Assembly (NCBI GenBank): GCA_033032865.1
Contig: JAWHQI010000272.1
Span: 2,542,001-2,606,000 of the forward strand
DNA from: Dactylorhiza incarnata
Taxonomy: Eukaryota; Streptophyta; Magnoliopsida; Asparagales; Orchidaceae
Reading direction: 5' to 3'
DNA: 64,000 nucleotides
A program made the position numbers and the translations under genes. The notes beneath the pieces were generated by a model that saw nothing but the letters and a program-made list of their open reading frames with translations, ran no database searches and had not been told where the DNA came from. Shown in pieces: positions 33,147 through 43,950 of the stretch. Positions within the stretch are counted from its first letter, which is position 1. Each line of letters begins with the position of its first letter.

Positions 33147-34400
33147 AGTTTTTTTCTTCAGAATGTATAGCGCATAAAACATGATTTTTAAAAGAGGACG
33201 AAACATGACTCTATTTATAACGTATCATTTGGTATTAATGCTTTTGCCCAAAAATGTGTTGCTAAGACATACTGGAAAACATACTGTGTGCAAGTTCTTG
33301 AAGTGCCATATTTTTTCATTACACTATCCTGTTTTGTTGAGGTATGCATGGATCATAAAAGTCATGGCAGATTCCTAAGTTATTAAAAAGTAGCAAATTT
33401 TTCATTTTTAAATTTTCCACCGTGATCACATCTAATGCAGTTTATGATGCATCATTTTTCATTTTGCACACGGCTGCAAAATTTTGTAAAAATATCATGT
33501 GTCAGATTTAGAGGTAAGAAAAAAAATCTAACAAAATCGTAAAAAATTACCAATCAAAACATACATGTACTTTTCACCACCTATACTAGCAGTATTAATA
33601 CGGTCAAAGAGATCCATATGAATCAATTATATGGAGTTAGTGATGGTTAGCTCATTTTTGCTTTTGAAGAAAGAACATGTGAATTTACCCTTTTTGGCAT
33701 GTGCTACAAATGAAGTCTAGTCTTTCTTTTAGTTCGGAAAGTCCACGGATAAGTCTTTTCTTAGAAAGCTTGAGTATTAGCTCGACGCCCGAGTACCCTA
33801 AAACACGCTTATGCTATTGTTTCGATTCTTTATTCCTGGACATTAAACACTTCATGGGAGATGATATTAGATCGTTAAAAATGATCGTATATATACTATG
33901 AATTCTTGGGGGAACAAAATAAGGTTTTGTTGGTGGAAGAATCAATAATCTTGCCAGCATTAGTAGATGAATGAAAAAAACATCTAATCCTTTGTCACTC
34001 AATGACTTATAAAAATAATAGTATGTTTCAGTCCATCTACAAAAAACACATTAGATGTAGTGAAACTTGAGTTACCAACATCATCTATTCCTTTGATTTT
34101 CCCTTTGCCGTTGTCTCCAAAGGTGACAGATCCACCGTTGTTTTCTTTCAATCTAAGGAACTTTGTTTTATCACTAACCCTATGCTTGGAGCTCCCCGAG
34201 TGTACGTACTATTTTCTTCTTGATGCTTAGCTTGCCAACACACCTAATAGGAAGAGGAGAGTGAAGATTCATATACCTAAGTTTTTCCTCCCATATTTGA
34301 GATGGACACTTTGAGTTCCCAAATTTGCTTGATAGCATTGGATACTCCCCTTTTCAAGCATGTACCAAATGAATGCCTAAACTTAAAGCATCATGAGCAA
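33147..34400 (-). pseudogene. Copia integrase, protease and gag-end remnant
   Basis: After the duplicated integrase piece, minus-strand text at 33814-34200 includes IYTIIFNDLISSPMKCL (pre-integrase region) and KTKFLRLKENNGGSVTFGDN with GKGKIKGI (protease region). The expected DSG active site is not preserved. It continues toward the gag end, which is cut at 34400 by the LINE insertion and resumes at 35367. Confidence 0.7.
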
Positions 34401-35366
34401 CAACAACACTCAAGCCTTTATCCCACCATAGTGGGGTCGGCTATATGGATCCTCTGTCGCCATTGCGCCCTATCTTTAATCATAGTCTCACTAATGCCTA
34501 AGTACATCATGTCTTTTCTTATAGTTTCATTCCAAGTCTTGTTTGGTCTACCCCTCCCCCGTTTAACATGTCTAGTGACTAAACTCTCACAACGCCTAAC
34601 AGGCGCCTTTAATGGTCTCCTATGTACATGTCCGAACCATCTTAAACGAGCTTCTTGCATCTTCTCTACAATTGGCGTCACTCCTGTCTTATCCCCGATA
34701 CATTCATTCATAATTTTATCCAATCTCGTGTGACCACACATCCACCTAAGCATTCTCATCTCCGCAACTCCCATTTTTTGCTCATGTACACCATTCACTG
34801 CCCAACACACAGAACCACAGAGCATTGCTTGTCTAATTGCAGTACGATAAAACTTGCCTTTAAGTTTTAATGGTACTTTACAATCACATAAGATCCCAGA
34901 CACGCCTCTCCACTTTAACTAACCTGCTAGGATTCTATGTATCACATCTTTATCTACACCTCCATCTTTTTGAATTATTGATCCCAAATATTTAAAGCAC
35001 TCACTGCGGGAAATATCTTGGTCACCCAATTTAATGATGGAGTCATCCGACCTTCTTGCACTACTAAATTTAAGCTCTATATACTCCGTCTTTTTCCTGC
35101 TCAACCTAAAACCCTTCTTTTCTAAAGTGTCTCGCCAAGATTCAAGTTTCGCGTTTACACCTTCACGCGTCTCATCAACCAAAACAATATCATCCGCAAA
35201 TAATAAACACCAAGGTATTGCTTGTTGGGTATGTCCGGTGAGCTCATCTAAGATAAGGGTAAAGAGATAAGGGCTTAAAGCTGACCCTTGATGTAATCCA
35301 ACAACGATAGGGAATTCTTGTGTTAATCCTCCAGATGTCCTCACCCTGGTCACTGAATTCCTGCCA
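34401..35366 (-). mobile_element. 5'-truncated RTE LINE
   Basis: A perfect 16-bp duplication aaagcatcatgagcaa flanks it (34385-34400 and 35367-35382). The minus strand encodes the RT C-terminal half: HQGSALSPYLFTLILDEL, the catalytic LLFADDIVLVDE, then GFRLSRKKTEYIEL (34919-35353). A shifted frame follows with CWAVNGVHEQKMGVAEMRML and RGRPNKTWNETIRKDM (34418-34903). The 3' end is a (TTG)n tail next to the duplication, as in plant RTE elements. LINEs copy by target-primed reverse transcription; this copy is truncated and frameshifted near 34905. Confidence 0.92.
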
Positions 35367-35382
35367 AAAGCATCATGAGCAA

Positions 35383-35639
35383 TGAGTAAAAATGGTAGAA
35401 GATAGTCTTCTAGATTTATTACACTTGTCCATTCTTGAAGAAGAAGAGGTAAAGCTTTTCTTATTCTTTGGATTTGAATGTGTACTAGTTTTCAGAATTT
35501 TGTAGCGTAATCTATACTTTGAATATCTGCGGTGTTCATTGATCACGATCATATCTATGGATTTTTTGACCAAGATTGAGTTTTTGTAAGACCACATTCA
35601 GATCATTGATTTTGTTTTTTTAGTGTTGTGTATTCTGTT
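35383..35639 (-). pseudogene. Gag segment of the second Sirevirus
   Basis: The minus frame 35373-35597 reads KKSIDMIVINEHRRYSKYR, which parallels GQRSLEMILANQCHGSAKYS of the gag at 8548-10407. It precedes the coiled coil that resumes at 47690 after later insertions. Confidence 0.55.
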
Positions 35640-35647
35640 CAAGCTTG

Positions 35648-36185
35648 TAGATGTCGTCCGACATGTCCGACATGTCGGCCGACATGTCATTTTTGAGGGA
35701 AAATCGCAACGTTAGCGACACAGATGAGAAAAATGACGTTTTCCAGTATGGCGGCCGACATGTCGGACATGTCGGCCCGACATGTCGGTTTATGGCGGCT
35801 TATGGCGGCGACATTAGCTATGAACATTTATTTTTAATTATCACCCTATTAATGGCTAATACCATCCAAAAAAATACTAAAACCCCATTTATTTTCTCCC
35901 GGTACACTTCATTTCTCGAACCCGTAAAACCTAAAATCCGATTATATAATTAAAATAATATATAATTAGAAAAAATAATTACCATCTATTATTAAAATCC
36001 GACATCCGACATAATTAAAAACATATAAATATATATATAATTAGAAAAAATAATTACCATCTAATAAAAAACATATATACATATAATTAAAATCCGACAT
36101 TTTGAAATGTCCCCGATATATCCCCCGCAATTCGACATCCGACATAAAAAATTAAAACCGACATGAGTCCGACATCCGACATTTG
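35648..36185. mobile_element. hAT-like element with ACATGTCGG palindromes, copy 1
   Basis: The 538-bp element lies between 8-bp duplications caagcttg (35640-35647 and 36186-36193). Ends are TAGATGTCG and, reverse-complemented, CAAATGTCG. The first 170 bp hold stacked palindromic motifs such as ccgacatgtccgacatgtcg, and the last 100 bp hold ccgacatccgacat. The interior is A/T-rich with no transposase. The 8-bp duplication suggests hAT, but it is itself a palindrome, so the call is moderate. A relative lies at 53513-54202. Confidence 0.65.
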
Positions 36186-36247
36186 CAAGCTTGATTCTGT
36201 TACTAGTATAACACATCTATTGACAAACATTTTCTTGCAATTATCCA

Positions 36248-36673
36248 TGATAGAGATCACCGTCCTACACGAGTCTATTCCTGCAAGAGGCGGTGAGTCG
36301 CTACCCGTTCGGGTTATCCGAATCCACGGTTGCGCCCAGACGGTTGTTCCGAATCTTTTTGATATATTATTTTATTTATTTTGAGTTGTATTTGACACTC
36401 GATCGGATCAAACGATATGGCCGTCCGATTCGGGTGCCTTATTTTAGTTATGTGTATATATACATGCAGGCACTGGTTTGTGGGGTATCGATGGTTTTGC
36501 TTCCAAATTGGAACCGCCGGCCTCCTTCCTCTTGGTGCGACTCCGAAGAGGCTCTACCTTGGTGCAACTCCAAGGCCCCGACGCCCTGCCCTCCCTTTTT
36601 CATCGTTCTCCTCCCGGTTCCGTATGTCCCCGCTCTCCCCCGCCTATTTCCCCTGCTGTTTCTTCCCCCCCCC

Positions 36674-36704
<31 letters not shown>

Positions 36705-37403
36705 ACACACATCCCACAGCCCTTCCTGCAACCATTCTTGAAGTCCCAATTTCCCTACAAAACCCAAACACCACACCTCCACATCCTCCACCCAACCTGC
36801 CTGAATACCTATCTTTCCACACTGTCTAGCAACCCGTAGCCCTCCAGGACCCCTATTTCCCTGTGCAATAGAACTCACAGCCTTCCAAGAGCCCAACCCA
36901 GCAGCCCGCCTAACCCCTTTCTTCCCAATACCGCCCCCTTCACAAATCCCCATTCTACCCCCTTTCCCTCCTAGGAAATCAAAGTCATAGCCCCATTGAA
37001 TCCACCCAACAACCCTAGACCTCCTTCGTCGCTTCTCGCCACCCGCCTGCACGTGTAAGTTGATGTTGGAGTCTTTCTTTCTATTATTGCATATTTGGAT
37101 CATGTTTTGTTAGATGTAATCTTGTATGTGTTGGTACTATGAACTCTAATGATTTGCAAGAACTATTTAGTGTGTGCTTTCAAGTATTTGTGCTTCTGCT
37201 GTTTTGTTGAATACAACTTGTTCTTCCTTAATTAAAAAATGTGAACGATTGTGCCCCTATTATATATATTTTTAATTATTACTGTTGCAATTTTAATCGG
37301 ACTGACAAACACGTGCATTCATATTAGTAGTCGTCGGTAGCCGCGTCACATTTCATTTAGCTGCATATTAGAGCGACCATCATTTAAGCCTACCCCTGCA
37401 TCA
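36248..37403 (+). repeat. 5' LTR of the gypsy element
   Basis: This 1156-bp LTR ends CCTGCATCA three bases before the primer site. It is roughly 85-90 percent like the outer parts of the 3' LTR (43951-44398 and 46999-47684). It holds a long poly-C/(CA)n tract that the 3' LTR lacks at the same place, so that tract grew after insertion. Confidence 0.88.
36665..36711. repeat. Poly-C followed by (CA)n
   Basis: About 26 C bases run into ten CA units. Gly-rich, Pro-rich and His/Thr-rich reading frames across it are artefacts of the tract. Confidence 0.95.
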
Positions 37404-37406
37404 AAT

Positions 37407-37420
37407 TGGTATCAAAGACA
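37407..37420 (+). promoter_or_regulatory. Primer-binding site, initiator tRNA-Met
   Basis: tggtatcaaagaca matches the plant primer-site consensus TGGTATCAGAGC with one change in the core. It lies three bases after the 5' LTR and sets the + strand orientation. Confidence 0.85.
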
Positions 37421-37849
37421 GGTTGAGCTACGTTTTATGCTTCGTAGTGGTAGGTTATTTCACACATCTGTGTCTGACCCAAACCTCACCGACAATCAGG
37501 CTGCCAGTTCGCAGTTGGACATGGAGCCTGCTGAATTTCAAAGACTTGTACTCGATCGTTTTGATCAGAGTGGAACCCAGTTTGACGTCATTAGGGACGA
37601 TATCACTAGGGTTAGCACTATGGTTGAGCAATTATAAACCCCTAGAGGTCAAGCTCCACCCCCACATTACGATTAGTCCCCACAGGATACTCCACCACTT
37701 CCTGAGTGACGTGTTAGAGATGTACCTCGCCGAGATCCCTGTTGGCAATCTTGCCCACATGATTCCTGATTTGAAGAAGTCATCATTTCAAGAGTACTTC
37801 ACTTTGTATTTGATCGTACATCTAGTTCATAATCTCAGGAAAATATAAG

Positions 37850-38170
37850 TACATATCGTCGAGAAGAACAAGCGATATCGTCGACAATGCGTGCTTGTCG
37901 TCGTAATGACAGGCAGAGCAGCAACCGCTGAGAAGCAAAGTATTCGTCGACCGCTGAGACATGGCGAGATCGTCGAACGAAGAATGCCGATCGTCGAACG
38001 CTGAGACGTGGCGAGATCGTCGAACGAAGAATGGCGATCGTCGAATGAAGGATGACAAGTTCGTCGATCGCAGAATGCTGTTCGTCAAACGCAGAGAAGA
38101 CACATGACATCGTCGTGTGGAACTCATGTCGTCGAGAGAACATATGATTACGACGACATGATGCAAGAAG
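37850..38170. repeat. GATCGTCGAACG-type repeats in the solo LTR
   Basis: Motifs gatcgtcgaacgaagaatg and atcgtcgacc/atcgtcgaga recur about ten times upstream of the TATA-like box at 38525. Two units of about 52 bp (gacatggcgagatcgtcgaa and gacgtggcgagatcgtcgaa) are near-identical. The placement matches the palindrome cluster in the other Sirevirus LTR. Confidence 0.75.
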
Positions 38171-38849
38171 GAAGCTCACGACGACACTGTCAGAGAAAGA
38201 AGATCGTTGTATATACAGAATCGCCAGGATATCCTGTATCGTCGAGATACCACCATCAGAGGCAGAAGGAAGATCGCGATGACAAAGTCAGAAACAACTT
38301 GTCGTCGTAATGATGCAAATTTCTTCAAGACAGAATTCAAATCCTGCGGACGTACTGTCAGCAGTTAATGTCGCCGCCTGATTGTCCAATCAGCGCGTGC
38401 ACTTAATGAATCGAGGTATTAGCGCGTACTCCAAAAGAAATAAAGATATCAGCGCGTGCTAAAAATGAATGGAGGTCTGACACAAAGAAACTTTTTAGAA
38501 GACTGTTGGGAGACATCGCAGTCTTATAAAAAGGATACATGAGGCTGCCCTAAAAGGTTAATTATCAAGAAAGAACTTGCGCACATAGCGAATCGAAAAA
38601 CACAAGCGCCGCAAGAAAGAAAGAGAAAAAGAAGGAGCAGTCATCTTCATCGACTGCTAAGAAGCCAATCCTCATCTGTCTAAGAAAAGATTTGAAGAAG
38701 AACCGTGTGCTCAAGATCTGATTCAGAACAATCTTCTTCAATCTCAAGGAGCCGATCTTCAACAGGCTAAAGGTGTCGATCTTCATCCGTCAGAAGAAAC
38801 ATTTTATTATTGTATTTTCTTGTAAGGCTTGCGGGCCAAATTATCTAGC

Positions 38850-39175
38850 TTAAGGGCTGGAGAGCTGTGAGGCTTGAGGGCCAGGGCAGTGCACTTGCGG
38901 GTGCGACTTGTCTAGCTTGAGGGCTGGAGAGCTGTGAGGCTTGAGGACCAGGGCAGTGCACTTGCGGGTGCGACTTGTCGAGCTTGAGGGCTCGGGTGCA
39001 GTAGGGGCTTGCGGGCCTAGGCTGTAGGCACAAGACTTGCGGGTCTGTGTTGTGTTGGGCTTGAGGGCCTGAGTGTCGAGCTTGCGGGCTCGGGAGCCGT
39101 AAGGGCTTGAGGGCTTAGGCTGTTGGGACCTGCGGGTCCGAGTTGTAAGGCTTGAGGGCCTGAAGATTTTGGCGG
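38850..39175. repeat. CTTGAGGGC/CTTGCGGG tandem array
   Basis: Degenerate units of gcttgagggctggagagctg and cttgcgggtgcgacttgtc repeat, with one near-perfect 71-bp duplication (38863 and 38932). It lies downstream of the TATA-like box, in the transcribed part of the LTR. ORFs on the minus strand rich in Ser/Pro are by-products. Confidence 0.85.
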
Positions 39176-40236
39176 AGTTTACTGAGCCTAGCACACTGCT
39201 GGGTAGGCGTAGAGGGAAAGAGGACTACTCAAGACACCCCGTCTTGAGGAACCTCTATAGATCTTGTGTCGTCTGGTGTGACTTATTTGTGTGTTAATTT
39301 TGTGCATTGCTTGAATCTTGATAACTCACACTAATAGTTCAAAAAGTACCAAGATCATCTAACACCCCCCCTCTAGGTGAACGTTCCATAACCAACAATC
39401 CCCCTCCTACCGCGAGATGAAATCCCATCAGGCTTATGAGTATCAATAGGGCCCGACCGCTATGAGAAATCACCGTCCTCCCAATGAACCTCGTCCCCCA
39501 CCTAGTTTTAGAGGCCGTTCCCCACCAGCACGACACGATTATGGTTATGACGATCAGTATGAAGACTACTTAGAGCCACGCCGCAGAGCAACCCTGGCCG
39601 AGGATGATATTACTTGACACATCCGTATTGACGCACCTTCCTTCGACGGTCACCTGGACCTGAGGCATTTAGCGATTGGCTCATGGACATGGATCATTAT
39701 TTTTATTGGTACGAGATGAGCGACGAGAGGCAGGTGCGGTTCGCCAAGATGAAATTATTAGGGCAGGACTAGGTTTACTGGACGAGTCTGGAGAGGTCTC
39801 TTGACTCTTGAGCGAGATGGATATTACCCATCAACCGATGAGTTGAGATGAAGCAGCGGTTGAAGGATAATTATCTCCCCGCCTCGTACCGAGACCAGCT
39901 GTTAGACCAACTTTATGCACTCCGGCAGGGGACCCTTTCCATTGTCGAGTACATGTCCCATTTTGATGAGTTGGTGGTACTGAGTGATATATTGGAGGAG
40001 CCAATTGCTACCAATTCCAGCTTTTGGGACGGACTCAGATCTGATCTCCGGAGGGAACTGATTCCCCATAGGGTCGAGACAGTTGAGCAGGTTTTTCAGC
40101 TTGCACTCGAGTACGAGCAGTATTTGCGCCTTGCTGGCCCGAGACAGGTCACCCCTCGACCTGATACCTTCATACTTAGGAGGCCCACCACGATCACGAC
40201 CACTGCCCAGTACCTCCTCGCATTCCCACAGATGTG

Positions 40237-40640
40237 AAGGGGAAAACCATTGTCCCCGGGGGCCCAAACCTGGGGGATTCCAATGTTATCGATGCTCTGA
40301 CATAGGACACATGGCTGCCCAATGCCTGACTAGGAATATACTGACTGAGGAAGAGGGCGAGCCCAACACTGGGGTTGAGGGCACAACCGTTGAGGAGATT
40401 ACGACCGTAGAGGAGGGATGTGAAAGCGACGCCGAGAGGTTGCTGGAGCTGGGAGTCATCCGACTTCTTCTGCACATCCTTCATGTCGAAGAGGATTGGT
40501 GTTGTACTACGGTTTTCTACACAAATTTTTCGAGCGCAGGAGGTCCCTGCAAGCTTGCTATTGATAGTGACAGCTGCGTGAATATAGTCGCCAAGAATTG
40601 CTTGGAGAGGATGTAGTTTATAGGCAAGTCACACCCACAT
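40237..40640 (+). pseudogene. Gypsy gag zinc knuckle and protease
   Basis: A frame at 40083-40616 carries the knuckle CYRCSDIGHMAAQC (CX2CX4HX4C, 40284-40326), which binds RNA. After an acidic linker comes CKLAIDSDSCVNIVAKNCLE (about 40551-40610). In plant gypsy proteases this reads IDSGSC; the essential Gly is Asp here, so the enzyme should be inactive. The knuckle is in a different frame from the gag core upstream. Confidence 0.85.
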
Positions 40641-40748
40641 CCTTACCGCGTCCTTTGTGTGGACAAATCTACCATCCATGTTACACAAAGATGTCTGGTA
40701 CCAATTTATTTAGCGTCCATTGAGGACAAGGTTTGATGTGACGACCCT

Positions 40749-41651
40749 ATGGGCGTAGTGCACATATTACTTGGACGACCCTGGTTGTACGACCGTGATG
40801 CCACGTGTTATGGTCGATCCAACACGCGCATATTCTTTGATAAGGGCCGAAAGATTACCCTGATTCCGACCCAACCCAGGGACACTCCCCAGGGTAAGGT
40901 CGATTCGTCCATTAGTGCAGGGTCATCAAGACCTCTACATATCTTGAGGAAGGGTGATTTTATGAAAGAGAGTCTAGACGTTGGGGTTATGTTTGTAGTG
41001 ACAGCCACCGTGGCTTCTGAGGCCCCCACAGACACTAAGATTACTGATCCGGACGTTCGTCATTTGCTGGATGACTATTTAGATATTATGCCCGAGGAAC
41101 TCCCCGATGAGCTTCCCCCATTGAGGGACATCAAACATGCTATTGATTTGTTCCCGGGGGCATCTTTGCCCAACCTACCCCACTTTCGAATGAACCGATT
41201 GAGCATGCCGAGCTGAAACGACAAGTCGATGATCTTCTTAGGATGAATTTTATACGCGAGAGCCTGAGTCCATGTGCAGTACCTGCCCTTCTTACTCCAA
41301 AGGAGGACGGGAGCTGGCGCATGTGCGTTGATAGCCGCGCCATTAATTAAATCACGGTGTTGTATCGTTTTAACCATAACCCGCCTCAATGACCTCTTGG
41401 ATTTGATGGCCAGTGCCCAGATCTTTTCGAAGATCGACCTCCATAGTGGGTACCATCAGATTGGAGTTAGAGAGGGGGATGAGTGGAAGACGACCTCGAA
41501 GACGAAGGACGGCCTTTATGAGTGGCTAATTATGTCATTCGGGTTATCGAACGCACCCAACATGTTTATGAGGGTGATGACACTGATCCTAAAGCCCTAC
41601 ATGAGCAAATTTCCAGTAGTGTATTTTGATGACATATTAATAGACAGCTAG
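40749..41651 (+). pseudogene. Gypsy reverse transcriptase
   Basis: The N-terminal part (40749-41216) includes VHILLGRPWLYDRDA from the protease end, then LPDELPPLRDIKHAIDLFPG. A shift follows, with [20 protein letters not shown], then [38 protein letters not shown] and the catalytic [10 protein letters not shown] (to 41651). The YFDD box is intact. At least two frame changes and a stop (41348) break the enzyme. Role: copying element RNA to DNA. Confidence 0.9.
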
Positions 41652-42400
41652 TGTCGCACCAAGCACTTGCACCACATTCGTCTGGTATTTGATATCCTTC
41701 AGAAGGATCATGTTTATATCAACTTGAAGAAGTATTCATTCTTATCTGCTTCTATCCACTTTTTGGGGTACAGTCTCAACATCTGGTATATCGGTTCACC
41801 CTGACAAGGTCAAATCCATTCGTGAGTGGCTTATCCCGACGAACATTCATGGGACTCGTAGTTTCCATGGACTTGCCACCTTCTATAGGAGGTTTGTCTG
41901 TGGTTTCTGTTCTATTATGGCTCCCCCTTACGAGCTGCCTCCGCAAGAGAGATTTTGTGTGGGCGAAGGCGGTCACACGTGCATTCAAAGAGATTAAGGA
42001 AAGTTTGTCATCTTCCCTTGTCCTATGCCTTCCGGATATCTGTAAGGCCTTCGAGGCGGTCTGTGATGCTCCAGGAGTTGGTATTGGTGGAGTACTTAGT
42101 CAAGATGGTCATCAAGTTGCTTACTTCACTGAGTAACTGAATGACGCCCGACAAAACTACTCAACTTATGACCGTGAGTTCTATGTTGTCGTGCAGACAC
42201 TTCGCTATTGGCGTCACTATCTACTGCGTAAGGAGTTTGTTTTGTACTCTGATTATCAAGCCATGCGATATCTCGATTCGCAGAAGAAGTTAAGGTCACT
42301 GTCATGCGAAATGGTTGGAATATATGCAGGATTATCAGTACATTCTCAAGCACCGAGCGGGTGTTGAGAACAGGCCGACCGACTCTCTAAGTCGCTGAGT
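41652..42400 (+). pseudogene. Gypsy RNase H
   Basis: Text includes FVWAKAVTRAFKEIKESLSS, FEAVCDAPGVGIGGVLSQDG (first catalytic Asp), QVAYFTE followed by a stop, then LNDARQNYSTYDREFYVVVQ and FVLYSDYQAMRYLDSQKKL. This is the gypsy RNase H domain that follows RT. The parts lie in two frames. Confidence 0.85.
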
Positions 42401-43620
42401 TAGCATCCTCCATACTATAAATACATGAGTTGAGGGCTTTGAGCTTATAGTCTACGACTACCCGGAGTACCCAGATTTTGGTGATATTTATTCCGCTCTG
42501 GCGAGAGATCCTCCTGAATTGTGTGGGGGTTATGTGATCTCGGACGCTTACCTATTCTTAGGCTCTCGCCTGTGCGTGCCACAGACATCCCTCATTTTTT
42601 TTATCTGGGAACTGCACACAGGCGGAGCAGCAGAACATTTTGGTCGGGACAAGACGATTGCGCTAATTGACCGCTTCTTCTGGCCTAGCCTGAAGAATGA
42701 CATTACACGAATTATTAGACATTGTCGAGTCTGTCAGACCGTGAAGGGATTACGTCAGCTCACGAGATTATACACTCCACTTCCTATCCCACAGAGGCCC
42801 TGGACTGACATTAGCATGCATTTTGTACTCGGTCTCCCTCGCACCCTAAGGAAGCTCGATTCGATCTTTATAGTGGTGGACTATTTCTCTAAGATGACCC
42901 ATTTTATTTCTTGTCGTAGGAGTAATGACGCTTCTCACGTGGCTTCTCTATTTTTTAGAGAAGTATTTAAGCATCACGAGCTACCACTTCTATAGTTTTT
43001 TACTGTGACGTTCGCTTCATGAGCTATTTTTGGAAAATGTGGTGGAAAAAATTGGTACGACCTTGGGGTTCTCCATCTCCTACGACCCACAAATGGATGG
43101 ACAAACTGAGGTTGTCAACCATAGCTTAGGAACTCTTTTGCGACGTCTAGTTGGGGATAATCCTTCTACCTGGGATTCCATTCTACATATAGTAGAGTTT
43201 GCATATAATAGTTTAGTAAATAGGACCGCAGGTTTGAGTCCATTTCACACCATGTTAGGCTATGAACTTAAGAAGCCAATTGATTTGGTTGACGTTCCCT
43301 TAGAGACCCGACTCGGTGAGTCTGCATAGTCTTTTATTCAGTATGTGCATGCACTTCATGAGTCTGTCCGAAAGAAAATTGCACTAAGTAATGATTATTA
43401 TAAAACTCAAGCAGATCAGCACACGAGGGAACAAAATTTTGAAGTCATAGGAACAACAACAAAATTAAGCGCATGCTGAATAGGTCCTATTACAGTCATG
43501 CGAAGAATCAGTACAAATGCCTACGAAATTAACATCCCTCAAAATATGGGTATTAGCCGAGTATTTAATTTACGAGGATCTGACTCCTTACTACGAGGAG
43601 CGCGTGTATTTGGATCCTTT
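42401..43620 (+). pseudogene. Gypsy integrase
   Basis: The zinc-binding HHCC region reads HTGGAAEHFGRDKT with HCRVCQTVKG (42519-42760). The core starts WTDISMHFVLGLP and IFIVVDYFSKMTHFI (first Asp). The second Asp region near 42995-43030 is disturbed by a frameshift around DVRFMSYF. The third residue is in DGQTEVVN (43095). Then come STWDSILHIVEFAYNSLVNR and GLSPFHTMLGYELKKPIDLV, followed by a stop at 43327. The C-terminal stretch reads ISTNAYEINIPQNMGIS (43505-43555). Integrase would insert element DNA; this one is broken. Confidence 0.88.
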
Positions 43621-43939
43621 CTCGGCACCCACCCCTAAGCCTCAGCCTCTTTTGGTCCATACCACTCCATCCCCGTCCCAGCCTGATGAGTCGCACCATG
43701 AGGACCACTTCACACCATCGACGGTTCCACTGGTTCAGCAGTCAGACGGGGATACATTTCATTCAAAGTCAGATGTTCCCACCGGAGAGACATTTCAAAT
43801 CATTGGTCATGACTTCACAGCAGTCAGCCACCCGATTTCTGATGCTACTTGAATTTCATCAGAGGAGCTTGAGAGACTCGCCCTTAGGCTACGCCGAGAG
43901 TATGACTGTCTTCACTCACCTGAGATGTGTACTTTCAAG

Positions 43940-43950
43940 CCTGGAGGAGT
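43940..43950 (+). promoter_or_regulatory. Polypurine tract
   Basis: The purine-rich ctggaggagt ends directly before the 3' LTR start TGATGGAGATC at 43951. It primes plus-strand DNA synthesis in retrotransposons. Confidence 0.7.

Larger units (their letters stand above)
31602..33838. repeat. Second copy of an 807-bp tandem duplication, with insertion
   Basis: Bases 31602-31722 and 33147-33838 repeat 30795-31601 almost perfectly. The join at 31601/31602 reads ttctttattcctggttgaag. The source ends ttctttattcctgg (33838) and cactggttgaag-like text (30798), so the join shows a short CTGG microhomology. The copy is split by the PIF-like element at 31723-33143, which must have come later. Confidence 0.85.
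37740..39397 (+). mobile_element. Solo Sirevirus LTR nested in gypsy gag
   Basis: The 1658-bp piece starts TGTTGGCAATCTTGCCC and ends ATAACCAACA. It is flanked by the perfect duplication ATCCC (37735-37739 and 39398-39402). The end text ACACCCCCCCTCTAGG parallels CACCCCCCCTAAGGG in the Sirevirus LTR at 10457-11648, which gives orientation and lineage. A + strand TATA-like cttataaaaagg lies at 38523-38534. The first half carries many cgatcgtcga palindromes, the last part a repeat array. No coding domain lies inside. Confidence 0.88.
37437..40236 (+). pseudogene. Gypsy gag, split by a solo LTR
   Basis: The frame begins MLRSGRLFHTSVSDPNLT at 37437, 16 bases after the primer site, and stops at 37635. 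It is interrupted at 37740-39397 by the nested LTR. It resumes with Arg/Tyr-rich text and then the gag core: DAPSFDGHLD, WLMDMDHYFYWYEMSDERQV (39630-39740), LKDNYLPASYRDQLLDQLYA and TLSIVEYMSHFDELVVLSDI (39848 on). These match the plant gypsy capsid domain, which assembles particles. Stops and frame changes occur near 39616 and 39770. Confidence 0.85.

Noticed and set aside
36293..37103. Overlapping Pro-, Gly- and His/Thr-rich ORFs
   Set aside because: They span the poly-C/(CA)n tract in an LTR and shift meaning in every frame.
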